From contig NZ_AP021874.1 of assembly GCF_009688945.1 (NCBI RefSeq), positions 5,642,001 to 5,706,000 of the forward strand: 64,000 bases of DNA. The letters run 5' to 3'. Positions 48,023-57,385 of the stretch are shown one piece after another. The position numbers and the translations under genes are program-made. The stretch's first letter is position 1. Each line of letters starts with the position of its first letter. The notes beneath the pieces were generated by a model. The model worked only from the letters and a program-made list of their open reading frames with translations. It did no database searches and was not told the DNA's origin. This stretch comes from Desulfosarcina alkanivorans. Its GTDB lineage: Bacteria > Desulfobacterota > Desulfobacteria > Desulfobacterales > Desulfosarcinaceae.

Positions 48023-49055
48023 ATGCAGCGTTTTAAAATTCTTCATCGTACTTTTTATAACTCAACTTTCGGGATTCGTTTAGCTACATGTAAATTCAAT
48101 TGGTTACGTATCGTGTTCGATACAAATAGCAGTGTTTTATTGGCAATGCAGCTTGTACTTTTTCGACGTTACCAAAGATATCTTACTGTTATTATTAAAC
48201 AATACAATTTTTAGCGAATCCCGAAAGTTGAGTTATAATTTCTCGGGAATGGTGAGGCTCGGCCCCCATCACCTGCGCCTTCGTTTGCGGGAAGACTATG
48301 AACTGCGAATTGAATCCTCTACCTTGGCGATTACACCGCCGGCGACTCTACTTTGGCACCGGGACGTGGAAGGGAATTCAGTGGCCACCGCGACATTCAA
48401 TTTGCCTACCAACCAGCTTGCGGTCGAAAGCGAAGTGATCATCCAGCAATACAACGAAGCACCGCTGGACTTTCTGGTCGCCGATTACGCCATCGAATAC
48501 CCGTTTACTTATCCATCCGACGACAAGATTCTGCTGTCGCCCTATATGGTATACCCGGCGCATAAGATGAAAAGCCTTTTGGGTGAATGGATTGCTAATT
48601 TATGGACATCCGGTGAGCGGATTCAGACTTACACGTTGTTGCAGCGGCTTTGCATCCACATTCATCAATCGCTGTCGTATCGCGTGCGGGAAGAACCCGG
48701 CGTACAAACTGCCGAGCAGACACTATCGAGCGCTACTGGTTCTTGCCGTGATTTTGCGGCGCTATTTATGGTTGCAGCGCGGTGTTTGGGTTTCGCCGCT
48801 CGCTTTGTAAGTGGCTATTTACATGCACCGCCATCAACAGATAATTGGGGGGCAACCCACGCCTGGGCCGAAGTTTACCTACCGGGCGCTGGTTGGAAAG
48901 GGTTCGATCCCACCATCGGAGAAATTGCCGGATCGGATCATTTTGCCGTGGCGGTGGCCAGATTACCCGAATCGGTTCCGCCAATAGCGGGGTCTTTCGT
49001 TGGTACTTCGGGATCGAGTCTTAATGTTGGCGTATGGGTAACTAAGTGGCCGTAA
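48023..49055 (+). pseudogene. Transglutaminase-like protein gene interrupted by a MITE-like insertion
   Basis: The gene begins MQRFKILHRTFYN at 48023 and resumes after the insertion as FSGMVRLGPHHLRLRLRED. Removing 178 bp (48061-48238) joins these in frame as FYNFSGMVRLGPHHL, the expected N-terminus of the transglutaminase-like family often linked to circularly permuted ATP-grasp proteins. The rest is intact: Cys in SATGSCRDFAALF, His in THAWAEVYL, Asp in KGFDPTIG. Translation might restart at ATG 48249, giving a protein lacking about 18 residues. Such enzymes are cytoplasmic cysteine protease- or transglutaminase-like; function of the family is uncertain. Confidence 0.85.
48061..48232. mobile_element. 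172-bp MITE-like insertion with 18-bp perfect terminal inverted repeats
   Basis: Ends are CTCAACTTTCGGGATTCG at 48061-48078 and its exact reverse complement at 48215-48232. Both sides are flanked by TTATAA (48055-48060 and 48233-48238), read as a target duplication. The interior is AT-rich, carries no transposase and adds a stop codon to the host gene. No full-length relative is seen in the window, so it was probably mobilised in trans. TTATAA or its inner TA could be the true duplicated target. Confidence 0.85.
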
Positions 49056-49099
49056 AGAGCAACTCCTGTTTTTGTGGATCATGAAATCAAATCTTGTGC

Positions 49100-49784
49100 T
49101 CACGAATTTTGAAAAACACTTGAAACCGCCATGCAATTGAGACTCGAATCGTCACTTCGTCCTTTACAATCATAAATTGGGAATATCCGATCACCGGGTT
49201 CATTGCACACCTGCAGTGCGTATTCACGTAATCGATCCGCTACTTTCTGAGGGACGAACACGAATTCGTATTCCTTGCCGCTTTTAGGCTCACGCAGAAC
49301 CAGTTTACGGTCCTGCAGATCGCCCAAGCGCAGCTTCAGCACTTCACCGATGCGCATACCGCCTCGGGCCATCAATTCGAGAATCAATCGATTACGGACC
49401 TTTGTAGTACGAAAGATGATTTCGTCAACGGTCTCCTTTTCGATGATTTTCCATTTCAACGGCACCCTCTTCCGATACAGTTTTCGGACAATGGGTCTGT
49501 CACTGTCACAAGGGTTTCTTAGTTCGGGGTCGATATTTTTGCGGACGAAATTGAAAAAAGAAGAGAGCTGGGAAAAACGAATTCGCTTGGTGTAGGGTTT
49601 GTTGCCTTCGGTGAGGCGGTTAAGGTAGGTTAGGATCTGTTCCGGGGTGACCTGCTCGACGGGACCATCACCGAATTCCTGGATAAACCGTTCGATGATG
49701 GCCCGGTATGCTCTTACCGTATTTTTTTTTCGAATGGATCTTGTGGTAATCGATCCAGATTTTGGCAGCTTTAGATAGTTTCAT
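49100..49784 (-). pseudogene. Degenerate tyrosine recombinase (integrase) gene
   Basis: A start at 49784 has a near-perfect AAGGAGGT site. It reads MKLSKAAKIWIDYHKIHSKK and then shifts frame in a run of nine A at about 49732-49740. Dropping one A continues as NTVRAYRAIIERFIQEFGDG through the core-binding domain and RNRLILELMARGGMRIGEVL, the Arg I motif. After GDRIFPIYD the sequence diverges and stops at 49100, so box II (HxLRH), box III and the Tyr nucleophile are missing. It marks the right flank of the island and is probably a relic of integration. Confidence 0.85.
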
Positions 49785-50096
49785 GGCCTACCTCCTTCGG
49801 TGAAAAGGTTGATGTTATGGGCGAAGGGCCCAAGGTAAGCCTATGATATCCAGATGCTAAATGCAAATTCTATGTCTTGTCTTATACTTAGGGGGGCTGG
49901 CAAGTAACATGGATTTTCCGTAATGCCGTTTTTCGTGGGATAGACGACAATAATCCAGAAGAGCACAGGAGAAATCATCCGTTAAAAAATTTAGACTTCC
50001 GTGTGGAATATGGGACGCATTGCTAAATTGAAATTATTGCTATTGTCAATGACCTCTATCTCATATAATTCCTGTCAAAAGTGAAACGCACTATGC
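49785..50096. other. Intergenic region, 312 bp
   Basis: No gene or clear signal. It lies between the start side of the integrase relic and the 3' end of the methyl-transfer operon, and may contain the island boundary. No inverted repeat matching the left boundary was found here. Confidence 0.5.
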
Positions 50097-51932
50097 TCAA
50101 GATGCGTTTAATTCCGAAGCCTGTGCAAATATTGAGCTGAATTCAGGCAGGCTTTCCAATTTTATACATCTTACGGTTTTGGCAAAATTCCTTGCTTGAT
50201 CGCGATACGTTCGGTTTAGCAACGCATTAACCGCACCGACGCCGGCTGCATTGTGGATGGTCTCAATTTTTCCCTGAAGAATGGGTTTAGGAACCATACC
50301 GATGGAGCAGGCATTTTCCCAATTTAGGCCGGCGCCAAAGGCTCCTGTAAATATCGTTTTTTGGATAGCATCGAGGCCAGTCGTTTCTAAAAGGGCATCA
50401 ATTCCCACGCGGAGGGCTGCTTTGGCCAGTTGAATTTGTCTGACATCTTTTTGAGTGAGCTTTAAATCCACCTCTGACCCGTCCTTAGCCATGCCTTTGA
50501 ATGCTATTGCCCTTCCCGAATCTTCTTCAATGAGACCACTGACATCTGGGGTGATTCTGCCGTTCGGTTGGATTAGATTGATCTTTCTGCATTCCGCCAC
50601 CGCATCGATTATGGCTGATCCGCACAGGCCGATAGCCCTTTTTTCAGGATTTCCAGGAATGATTTCATAATCGAATTCATTCTTTCGTGCATTCCACGTA
50701 ATTTTACTGACAGCACCAGGCACGGCCCGGACCCCACAGGATATGGAATACCCTTCAAAGGCTGGCCCGGTGGCTGCGCTGGTGGCAACGACTCCCTGGC
50801 CGCTGATCAGTATCAGTTCCCCATTGGTACCAAGATCCACAACAAGAAGGGATTCACCGGACGTCGTTATCCCAGTAGCCGTAGCAGCCGCGATGGCATC
50901 TCCACCGACAAAAGCGGAAGGCATGGGAAAAAGATGAATATTTACGTCTTTTCTGACGCAAAGACCGAGAGAATGATTTGAAATATCAATAGGCTCATTG
51001 GTAACCGGAAGATAGGGGGCGCGACCGATGCTTAAAGGAGAAATACCTGCAAAAATGGACTGCATGGTTGGGTTGCCCACCACGCAGACATCATCGATAT
51101 CATCAATACATTGTTCGGTTTCTCTAAGGCTTTGGTTAATCAATTCGTTGATATCATGAATTGCCTCTATCTGGAGTTTTTTCAGACCAGACTCGGCTTT
51201 AGAAGCGAATTCAATCCGTGAAATGACATCATATCCATGTATCCTCTGGGAATTAGCTTTAGAGCATGCTGCCAGAATTTTGCCCGATGGCAAGTCACAA
51301 AGATAAGCGGCTATTGTTGTGGTACCCAGATCAACTGCAATCCCCAGTGAACGGCGCCGGGAACCCGGCAGTATAGTTGATGCCAGGCCTCCCCTTTGAA
51401 CAACGGTCAACTCCTTTTCGGCAGCAAAATACCGGGATAACCGGTGGAGGACCTCAAGAGAAAAATAAGATCCGGATCCATTGGCACCTGCGGGAGAAAG
51501 GTTGAAGCAGTCTGTTAAACTGGAACTGAAACCACTTGGAGAGATAACGCTGCGGGAAATCGTCGCTTGGGGCCGGACCATGACCTGAATTTTTGTTTTC
51601 GACGATTCACTTTGGACGGATTCATAAGTTTTTTCTATCAGAGAAAGAGAGATCTCATGAGCGGCTTGGCTGTTTTCCTTAAGCTTGACCTGACAGGACA
51701 GTCGAACGCCTTCTTGAATATGACCGTTTGACAAGAACCGTTTTTCGGCATCACTTAAGCTTGAAAGCGCGCCCTGGTCCTCTATCTTTACCTGACACTT
51801 GCCGCAGACTCCTTTGCCGCCGCAATCTGCCCGAATGTGAATGTCAGCGTTCGACAGTGCATGTTGAACGGTCTGCCCGGGTTCCAAGCAAATTTTTATC
51901 TTCTCTTTGTTGATTCTACTCCGATGCTTCAC
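50097..51932 (-). CDS. Corrinoid activation protein of the RACE type (2Fe-2S, ASKHA)
   Basis: A 611-residue reductive activator of corrinoid enzymes, which uses ATP to return inactive Co(II) corrinoid to Co(I). An N-terminal [2Fe-2S] ferredoxin-like domain has Cys37, Cys43, Cys46 and Cys80 (CGGKGVCGKC then RLSC). A linker and middle domain lead to a large C-terminal DUF4445-type ASKHA domain starting GIAVDLGTTTIAAYL, with VDLGTNGELIL and TGAFGAGL. I chose GTG 51932 because AAGAAGG precedes it; a TTG at 51965 is possible. It overlaps the upstream gene. Last gene of the operon. Confidence 0.92.
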   Translation of the reverse strand: MKHRSRINKEKIKICLEPGQTVQHALSNADIHIRADCGGKGVCGKCQVKIEDQGALSSLSDAEKRFLSNGHIQEGVRLSCQVKLKENSQAAHEISLSLIEKTYESVQSESSKTKIQVMVRPQATISRSVISPSGFSSSLTDCFNLSPAGANGSGSYFSLEVLHRLSRYFAAEKELTVVQRGGLASTILPGSRRRSLGIAVDLGTTTIAAYLCDLPSGKILAACSKANSQRIHGYDVISRIEFASKAESGLKKLQIEAIHDINELINQSLRETEQCIDDIDDVCVVGNPTMQSIFAGISPLSIGRAPYLPVTNEPIDISNHSLGLCVRKDVNIHLFPMPSAFVGGDAIAAATATGITTSGESLLVVDLGTNGELILISGQGVVATSAATGPAFEGYSISCGVRAVPGAVSKITWNARKNEFDYEIIPGNPEKRAIGLCGSAIIDAVAECRKINLIQPNGRITPDVSGLIEEDSGRAIAFKGMAKDGSEVDLKLTQKDVRQIQLAKAALRVGIDALLETTGLDAIQKTIFTGAFGAGLNWENACSIGMVPKPILQGKIETIHNAAGVGAVNALLNRTYRDQARNFAKTVRCIKLESLPEFSSIFAQASELNAS

Positions 51933-52671
51933 GGATACCTTCTTCGTGGCTGCTTTTAAATCCAATAGTTTCTTTTACGTTTTTATACCTGCAATGCCTG
52001 AACAGATGACAGGCCTTGCAGACTTCTTCCTCGGACCAACTGGGCATTGTCTTTCCCAACCCCCAGAGCATGGAACTCGATTTGAAAGGAACCATCAGCC
52101 GTTTCGGGGTTAATTTCATGCCAAGCTCCGAGGCTGGCAACAAGTCAAAAAAGATGTCCTGGGTCTCCAAAGACAAGCCGGGCATCCCTGGAGACATAGG
52201 GCTGCTGGCCATCAACCCCATCTGCGCAGCACGATCCCGGACGATTCGGGAAATTTCTTCAGTCAGGCAGTCAACCGCAGCGCTGCCGATGCTGTCCAGC
52301 ATGACACCCAGTATCGGATCATCACTTTTTAAATATTTCCTGGACAGTCCTTCAATGCCGTTGCCGATGGTTCCTAATCCCAGCACCACATGGGTTGCCT
52401 GGGGCATGAGGTGAAACACCCGACTCCCGGGTATTTCGAGCCCACAAACCGTTGCGATCCGTCGCCTGGCAACCGACGAGAGTTTCTGTATCCACAAGGC
52501 ACCACGGGCATCTATAAGATTATGGACGTCGACCATGTCCACCGCCCGTGCAAACTGTTCCATAATTTCAGGGGCCGGGGAGCGCTTTCGCCCCCCGTAT
52601 CCCATTCTTCTGAAAAGTCCTTCCCGAGTAAGAGACAGAGGAATATCGCGGATGATTTCAAAAGGCGTCAA
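51916..52671 (-). CDS. MetH activation domain-like protein
   Basis: A 251-residue protein resembling the vitamin-B12-dependent methionine synthase activation domain (GLEIPGSRVFHLMPQATHVV, LGTIGNGIE, DSIGSAAVDCLTEE, SPMSPGMPG with the reactivation-type PxxPG turn). The C-terminus carries a Cys cluster (VCKACHLFRHCRYK) that may hold iron-sulfur or metal. These small proteins occur in corrinoid methyltransferase operons. It starts within the previous stop (ATGA) and overlaps the RACE gene. Confidence 0.85.
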   Translation of the reverse strand: MTPFEIIRDIPLSLTREGLFRRMGYGGRKRSPAPEIMEQFARAVDMVDVHNLIDARGALWIQKLSSVARRRIATVCGLEIPGSRVFHLMPQATHVVLGLGTIGNGIEGLSRKYLKSDDPILGVMLDSIGSAAVDCLTEEISRIVRDRAAQMGLMASSPMSPGMPGLSLETQDIFFDLLPASELGMKLTPKRLMVPFKSSSMLWGLGKTMPSWSEEEVCKACHLFRHCRYKNVKETIGFKSSHEEGIREASE

Positions 52672-53921
52672 TGGTATTTTCCATACTCACGCGTTGTTTC
52701 CATCCAGGCCTCCACATTCTCAGGCTTGGCTTCATCGATGAGGGCAGAAGCACTCATGATATAGCCACCTCCGTCACCGCAAACATCAATGAGTTTTTTG
52801 GTGTGATCTTTGACCTGATCCACAGACCCTGTCGTCAACAGGGAATTTGGCATGTTCCCCATGATACATGCCGTATCGCCCAGGACCTTTTTTGCTTTAA
52901 AAATATCGGTGCCTTCAAAATGATAAATGCATTTTCCCTTTGGAACGTCCTTGATGACATCCAGCCGGGTATTGTACAGCCCTTCAATCAATAAATAGGG
53001 AGTGCAGTCCGCTTCCACCAGATCAACAATGAGCTGCTGGAGCGTGGGCCAGTAAAACTCCTTGAACTGTTTTAAGGACATGAAATTATCGGTACCCTTG
53101 TGAAGGGGGATAAACACCCTTGGATTGCTTTTGCCCTTAGCGCCGTTTATGCCGATGGCTGAGACAAAGGGTGCCAGTTGGTTCACCGCCCGCTTGAGGT
53201 TGTCCGGCTGAAGCAGCAGATCCATTGCGGCCCCTGCGGTTCCTCTCAGATTATCGGCGACCAGGTCATAGGGGCAGAAAACCGTCTGCTCTTTTATGGA
53301 GGGATATCCTGAATCCTTGAGCTCCTTTGCAAACGCATTGAAGGCACTTACCCATTGAACTTGCATCTTCGATGTCTCAAGCAAAGTCTCAAGAGCCCGA
53401 GTAATATCAGGATCTGCGAGGGCGGCGAGAACCGGCGGCAGGGCATATCCCAACGCGGACAATTCTAGAGGTGGCAGCTTGGCCAAGCCTTCAAGGTTGC
53501 CAGAAAGACGGGGCAACATCTTCCTTAAAAAAAAGCTGCCCGGATCCCTGAACAATTCGTCGTATTCATCCTCTTTCATGTATTCGGCTTCCACGAATTG
53601 GAATGACTGGTCGTCGGGGACACCATGACCCGGCCATTTCATGGCCTTGAAATCAAGGGAAGAAAGGACATTGTCCATGGAGTATACGGTAAAGTTCACG
53701 CTGTAGGTGGCATCGGGCTGAAAATGGTTGATGGTCTTGCGCCAGGCATCGATAGCCATTTCAGGTTCTGTATAAGCCACCCTGGGGCTGATGCCGCTGA
53801 AATAACAGTTGAAAAAGGCAAACAGAGGAACAACAGGCACCCTGTCAGGTTCTTTCAAAGCAATGCAGTCAAGAATTCTTCTTTCTCTTTCCTGGTAAAG
53901 CGATTGGTTTTTATTTTCCAT
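52668..53921 (-). CDS. UroD-family methyltransferase (MtaA/MtbA-like)
   Basis: A 417-residue protein of the uroporphyrinogen decarboxylase fold used by corrinoid:coenzyme M and substrate:corrinoid methyltransferases. Typical segments: LKEPDRVPVVPLF, the catalytic-face HFEGTDIFKAKKVL, and MGNMPNSLLTTGS. In this operon it is the best candidate for methyltransferase I, moving a methyl group from the substrate to the corrinoid protein, though it could be a second acceptor enzyme. AAAGGAAATACAATC precedes the ATG. Substrate unknown. Confidence 0.85.
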   Translation of the reverse strand: MENKNQSLYQERERRILDCIALKEPDRVPVVPLFAFFNCYFSGISPRVAYTEPEMAIDAWRKTINHFQPDATYSVNFTVYSMDNVLSSLDFKAMKWPGHGVPDDQSFQFVEAEYMKEDEYDELFRDPGSFFLRKMLPRLSGNLEGLAKLPPLELSALGYALPPVLAALADPDITRALETLLETSKMQVQWVSAFNAFAKELKDSGYPSIKEQTVFCPYDLVADNLRGTAGAAMDLLLQPDNLKRAVNQLAPFVSAIGINGAKGKSNPRVFIPLHKGTDNFMSLKQFKEFYWPTLQQLIVDLVEADCTPYLLIEGLYNTRLDVIKDVPKGKCIYHFEGTDIFKAKKVLGDTACIMGNMPNSLLTTGSVDQVKDHTKKLIDVCGDGGGYIMSASALIDEAKPENVEAWMETTREYGKYH

Positions 53922-53967
53922 GATTGTATTTCCTTTGAACTCAGTTATGGGGTTCGAGGGTTTCAAA

Positions 53968-55278
53968 TTATGCCCTGTTTGCGTCAACGATAGGAGACGG
54001 GTCTTTTATAATGATACCCGCAATGATACCGATGACCGCCAGGCCGGCCGACAATAGAATGGCAACCGTGTAGCTATGGGTCTGAGTGTAGAGATATCCG
54101 CCAAAATACGGCCCTATAATTGCTGCAATGACAAGGGGAGTTGTTGCCAGGCCGTAATTGAACCCGAAATGTTTGTTTCCGAAGGCGGTCGAGACAATGG
54201 CGGACGCAATCGGAATGGCCCCACCGAATGACATGCCGATTAAAATGACGGATATCAGAAGAAGGGGATATCCCAACGAAGGAACAAGGAAATTCAGGCT
54301 TAATAAACCGCAAAGCATAATCAGGGCGTTGAGAATCATGGTAATATTGCGGCCCAGCCGATCCCACAAAGCGCCGATAATAAGACGTCCGACACCGTTG
54401 GCCACGGAAAACATGCCCATGGCGGCAATGGCCTTTGCCTTGCTGACGCCTCCTCCGATGGCAAAGGGCACAATATGGCCGATGATCATTAAACCACCGG
54501 TCAGCAGCACCAGATGGAATGCCCACCATGTCCACCAGGTTGCTGTTTTAAACATGTGCCGCCAGTCATAATCCTGTGTAACGGCCTCTGATGTTTTTTC
54601 AGCAGCGTTGGCAATTTTTGTCGCCGGCGGAACAAAATTTTTGTCAGGGTATTTTAAGAACTGGGCTCCAAACAAGCAGATGACCAAACTGAGTGCCCCA
54701 AACAATCGGAATGCCCACTGCCAATCCATCGACTCGATGATCTGCCCGGCAAGGGAGCCTAAGAGAAATCCTGCAAGCCCGAATCCCATGACCAGAATTC
54801 CAGACACAAGCCCTCTTTTATCAGGAAACCATCGCATGGCTACGGCCATGGGGCTGACATTGGCAAACCCGATTCCGAATCCGCACAGAACCCCGTAGGA
54901 GATGTAAAGGATGGGAAGTGAGCCCGTAAAAGAGACCATGAAAAAGCCAATGGTCAGAATGGTGGACCCGATAGTGACAACAGCCCGGGGGGTGTTTTTG
55001 TCTCCATGCCTGCCACCGAAGATCATTCCAAGAACAAAAAATACGATGGAAACGGTAAAGGCAAGGGATGTCTGTGCCCGGTTCCATCCAAACTCTTTCT
55101 CCAAAGGCATAACAAAAATCGACCACGCATACAAAAGGCCCAGAACCAAAGACATCCCAAATCCTATGAGAATATACTTCCAACGGTTTTGAAGACCAAA
55201 TATTCCTGATTTGACTTGAAGACTGTCAGTGATCGGTTTTTCTATTCCATCCATTGCTTGTTCAATTTGTGAAGACAC
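53968..55278 (-). CDS. MFS carrier of the oxalate/formate antiporter (OxlT) type
   Basis: A 436-residue transporter with twelve TM segments. OxlT-type signatures are visible: GMSLVLGLLYAWSIFVMPLEKEFGW near TM1 and the TM4-5 stretch GFGIGFANVSPMAVAMRWFP. The long central loop (about 205-235) is charged. The GTG start follows AAGGAGAACCAC. Its place between the fused corrinoid protein and the UroD-type enzyme suggests it imports the methylated substrate, or exchanges substrate for demethylated product. Confidence 0.9.
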   Translation of the reverse strand: MSSQIEQAMDGIEKPITDSLQVKSGIFGLQNRWKYILIGFGMSLVLGLLYAWSIFVMPLEKEFGWNRAQTSLAFTVSIVFFVLGMIFGGRHGDKNTPRAVVTIGSTILTIGFFMVSFTGSLPILYISYGVLCGFGIGFANVSPMAVAMRWFPDKRGLVSGILVMGFGLAGFLLGSLAGQIIESMDWQWAFRLFGALSLVICLFGAQFLKYPDKNFVPPATKIANAAEKTSEAVTQDYDWRHMFKTATWWTWWAFHLVLLTGGLMIIGHIVPFAIGGGVSKAKAIAAMGMFSVANGVGRLIIGALWDRLGRNITMILNALIMLCGLLSLNFLVPSLGYPLLLISVILIGMSFGGAIPIASAIVSTAFGNKHFGFNYGLATTPLVIAAIIGPYFGGYLYTQTHSYTVAILLSAGLAVIGIIAGIIIKDPSPIVDANRA

Positions 55279-55316
55279 GTGGTTCTCCTTTAATGTAAGT
55301 TACGATGTCGATTGAA

Positions 55317-56921
55317 TCAGGCGGCAATCGCTTTGTCGCCAGCGGAAAACCATTCTTCGCAAAGTTTGACGGCCTCCACGGCATCCCTTCCGAATGCATC
55401 TGCACCCGTATATTCTCTAATGTGCTCGTCGATCTGCCCGCCGCCGATCATGAACTTGATGTCTTTAGAGCAGGCAGCCTTAATGGCGGCGATGCTTTCT
55501 TTCATGGGATCATAGGCCAGGGTCAGGAAGCCGGAAAGACCGATGACTTGAGGTTTGAACTCCTGGGCCGCTTCAACAAATCGTGCCACCGGCACATCAA
55601 CCCCCAGATCCAGAACGTCATAGCCGTTTACCTCGAGCATGGTGACAACGATATCTTTTCCAATATCATGGATGTCCCCTTCGACCGTTCCGATAATAAC
55701 CCTGCCTTTCTTGTCGTCGTCTTCGCTTTCTTGTTTCAGATAAGGTTTCACCATTTCGGAAATGTCTTTCAGCATCTTCCCGGATAGAATGAGCTCTGGA
55801 ACAAAGTATTCTCCCTGTTCAAACAACTTTCCCACTTCTTCCATGGCCTGTTTGGCGCCTTCCAAAAGATCAAGAGGCTCCCTTCCAGAAGAAAGCATTT
55901 CCTCCCCCAAAGCCATGACGTCATTTTTTTTCATATTCACCAGCGCATCGACAAAAGTCTTAAGGACATCGCTGCTGTCCGGGTCTTCATGGATCAGATC
56001 CTCTTCTTGGACAGAATCTTGAAGTGTCACCTGTCCATCGATGATACCGGCCTTTGATAGGGCTGCGGAAAGGCTGCACAAAGCTTTTTCGATTTCCTTC
56101 TTATTGGAGACTTCAAGCCCTTTGGATTTGCCGATCAGTCCGCTCCTGTGAGCCTGGTTGTAGTTAAGGCAATCCGGATCCATGCCCATAACCATTTCAG
56201 CGGAATATACGGAATTTCGCAGACCGCTTTCCATGGGGTCTACAATGGCACTGTCCATTCCGGCCCCAATGGCCAGGGACGCAAAGGCCTGGTTGATGAT
56301 GGTGCGTGATGGCTGCCCAAAAGAGATGTTGGACAGACCACAGGTGATGTGGGCCTCGGGAAACTCCGACCGGATACGGCGGATCGTTTCAAAGGCGGTT
56401 AGCCCGGAGTTATTGTCTGTGGCAATCGTGGTGACCAGGGGGTCCACATAGAGCTTGTCATCCGAAATTCCGCCCTCCCTGGTCATGGCGATGAGACGCC
56501 GGACGATATCCAGGCGCTGTTCAGCTGTTTTGGGGATCCCATTGTCATCCAGAGCAAGAACCACCAGCTCTGTTTTATATTCAATGGCCAAGGGGAGGAC
56601 CCCTTCCACCCGGTTCTGTTCGCCGCTAAGGGAATTCAGCATAGGCAGGGTTTTGCAAGCCTTAATACCGGCAAGCAATGCCTTGGGATTGGCACTGTCG
56701 AGGCAAAGTCGGGTGTCGCACGATTCCTGGATCGTCTGAACAAGCCAAGTCATGTCTTCGGGTTCCTGTGAGGGATGGGTGCCGGCATTGACATCCAGAA
56801 AATCTGCACCGGCTTTTGTCTGGTGCACCGCCAGTTCTTTTATGAAGCCGGCATCACGCGACTTAATGGCCTTTGCAACTTGTTCACGGGTTCCGTTAAT
56901 TTTTTCTCCGATGATGATCAT
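55317..56921 (-). CDS. Fused methyltetrahydrofolate:corrinoid methyltransferase and corrinoid protein
   Basis: A 534-residue fusion. Residues 1-270 are a pterin-binding TIM barrel of the MeTr/AcsE/MtgA type (MIIIGEKINGTR, DFLDVNAGT, CGLSNISFGQPSR). Residues about 320-400 are a B12-binding cap helical domain, and about 405-534 are a B12 domain with the lower-ligand motif Asp-Ile-His418-Asp-Ile-Gly and GLSGFL, MIGGG. In most demethylase systems these two are separate polypeptides, so the fusion is notable. First gene of the minus-strand operon. Confidence 0.92.
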   Translation of the reverse strand: MIIIGEKINGTREQVAKAIKSRDAGFIKELAVHQTKAGADFLDVNAGTHPSQEPEDMTWLVQTIQESCDTRLCLDSANPKALLAGIKACKTLPMLNSLSGEQNRVEGVLPLAIEYKTELVVLALDDNGIPKTAEQRLDIVRRLIAMTREGGISDDKLYVDPLVTTIATDNNSGLTAFETIRRIRSEFPEAHITCGLSNISFGQPSRTIINQAFASLAIGAGMDSAIVDPMESGLRNSVYSAEMVMGMDPDCLNYNQAHRSGLIGKSKGLEVSNKKEIEKALCSLSAALSKAGIIDGQVTLQDSVQEEDLIHEDPDSSDVLKTFVDALVNMKKNDVMALGEEMLSSGREPLDLLEGAKQAMEEVGKLFEQGEYFVPELILSGKMLKDISEMVKPYLKQESEDDDKKGRVIIGTVEGDIHDIGKDIVVTMLEVNGYDVLDLGVDVPVARFVEAAQEFKPQVIGLSGFLTLAYDPMKESIAAIKAACSKDIKFMIGGGQIDEHIREYTGADAFGRDAVEAVKLCEEWFSAGDKAIAA

Positions 56922-57002
56922 AATGATGGGTATCCTTCCTTGGTTACTATGTGTTCATGAAAATCCATTGCTTATGTGTTGATATGCTTTATTTCATTTT
57001 TT

Positions 57003-57020
57003 GAGCATGAAGCGTGCCAT
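57003..57020 (-). promoter_or_regulatory. Near-consensus sigma-54 promoter of the corrinoid operon
   Basis: On the minus strand the sequence is TGGCACGCTTCATGCTC. The GG (57018-57017) and GC (57006-57005) are ten bases apart and TGGCACG is an exact match to the -24 consensus. It lies about 80 bases before the fused methyltransferase start. An AT-rich palindrome CATAAAAATA / TATTTTTATG (57071-57080, 57089-57098) is a candidate activator site upstream. The divergent activator gene is the expected partner. Confidence 0.8.
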
Positions 57021-57145
57021 AAAGGATCGCTTTCATAACCAATTGAGATAAAAGCATATTTCAAAAAAATCATAAAAATATTGATTTATATTTTTATGTT
57101 ATATTATTATTTCATAATATTTTAATATTTTTGAATGAGGGACTG

Positions 57146-57385
57146 ATGGGACATCACGAAGAAAAACAAGAGTGCGCATTTACAGATGCTGAGAGAGTAA
57201 TATTGATTCTCTTTGCCCTTATGCCGCCGCCGATAACGTTGGATATGATTGTTGATTTTACGAAACAATCTCCCATAAGCGTTCTAAATACTCTGGAAGG
57301 CCTTATAAAAAGGAAATGGATCTGTCCCTATCCTAAACGAGGCGATTTTGGTTTTGAACAGAAGTATTCTGGTAAAACATGGTAG
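57146..57385 (+). pseudogene. 5' fragment of a sigma-54 activator gene (winged-helix part), cut by an IS
   Basis: 79 codons, MGHHEEKQECAFTDAERVIL and onward, with a winged-helix-like core (FALMPPPITLDMIVDFTKQS then VLNTLEGLIKRKWICP). GAGGGACTG precedes the ATG. The frame ends at TAG just before IS1380-type sequence. After the IS, an open frame resumes without a natural start and leads into the TPR-GAF-sigma-54 activator. The simplest reading is one divergent activator gene split by the IS. Confidence 0.65.

Noticed and set aside
48023-48214. A separate 63-codon gene before the transglutaminase
   Set aside because: Its first 13 codons are the true N-terminus of the transglutaminase-like gene and the rest is inside the MITE-like insertion.
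49100-49465. A short intact integrase gene
   Set aside because: The visible frame is only the middle of a longer gene; upstream sequence continues the core-binding domain and the catalytic C-terminus is missing, so it is a relic.
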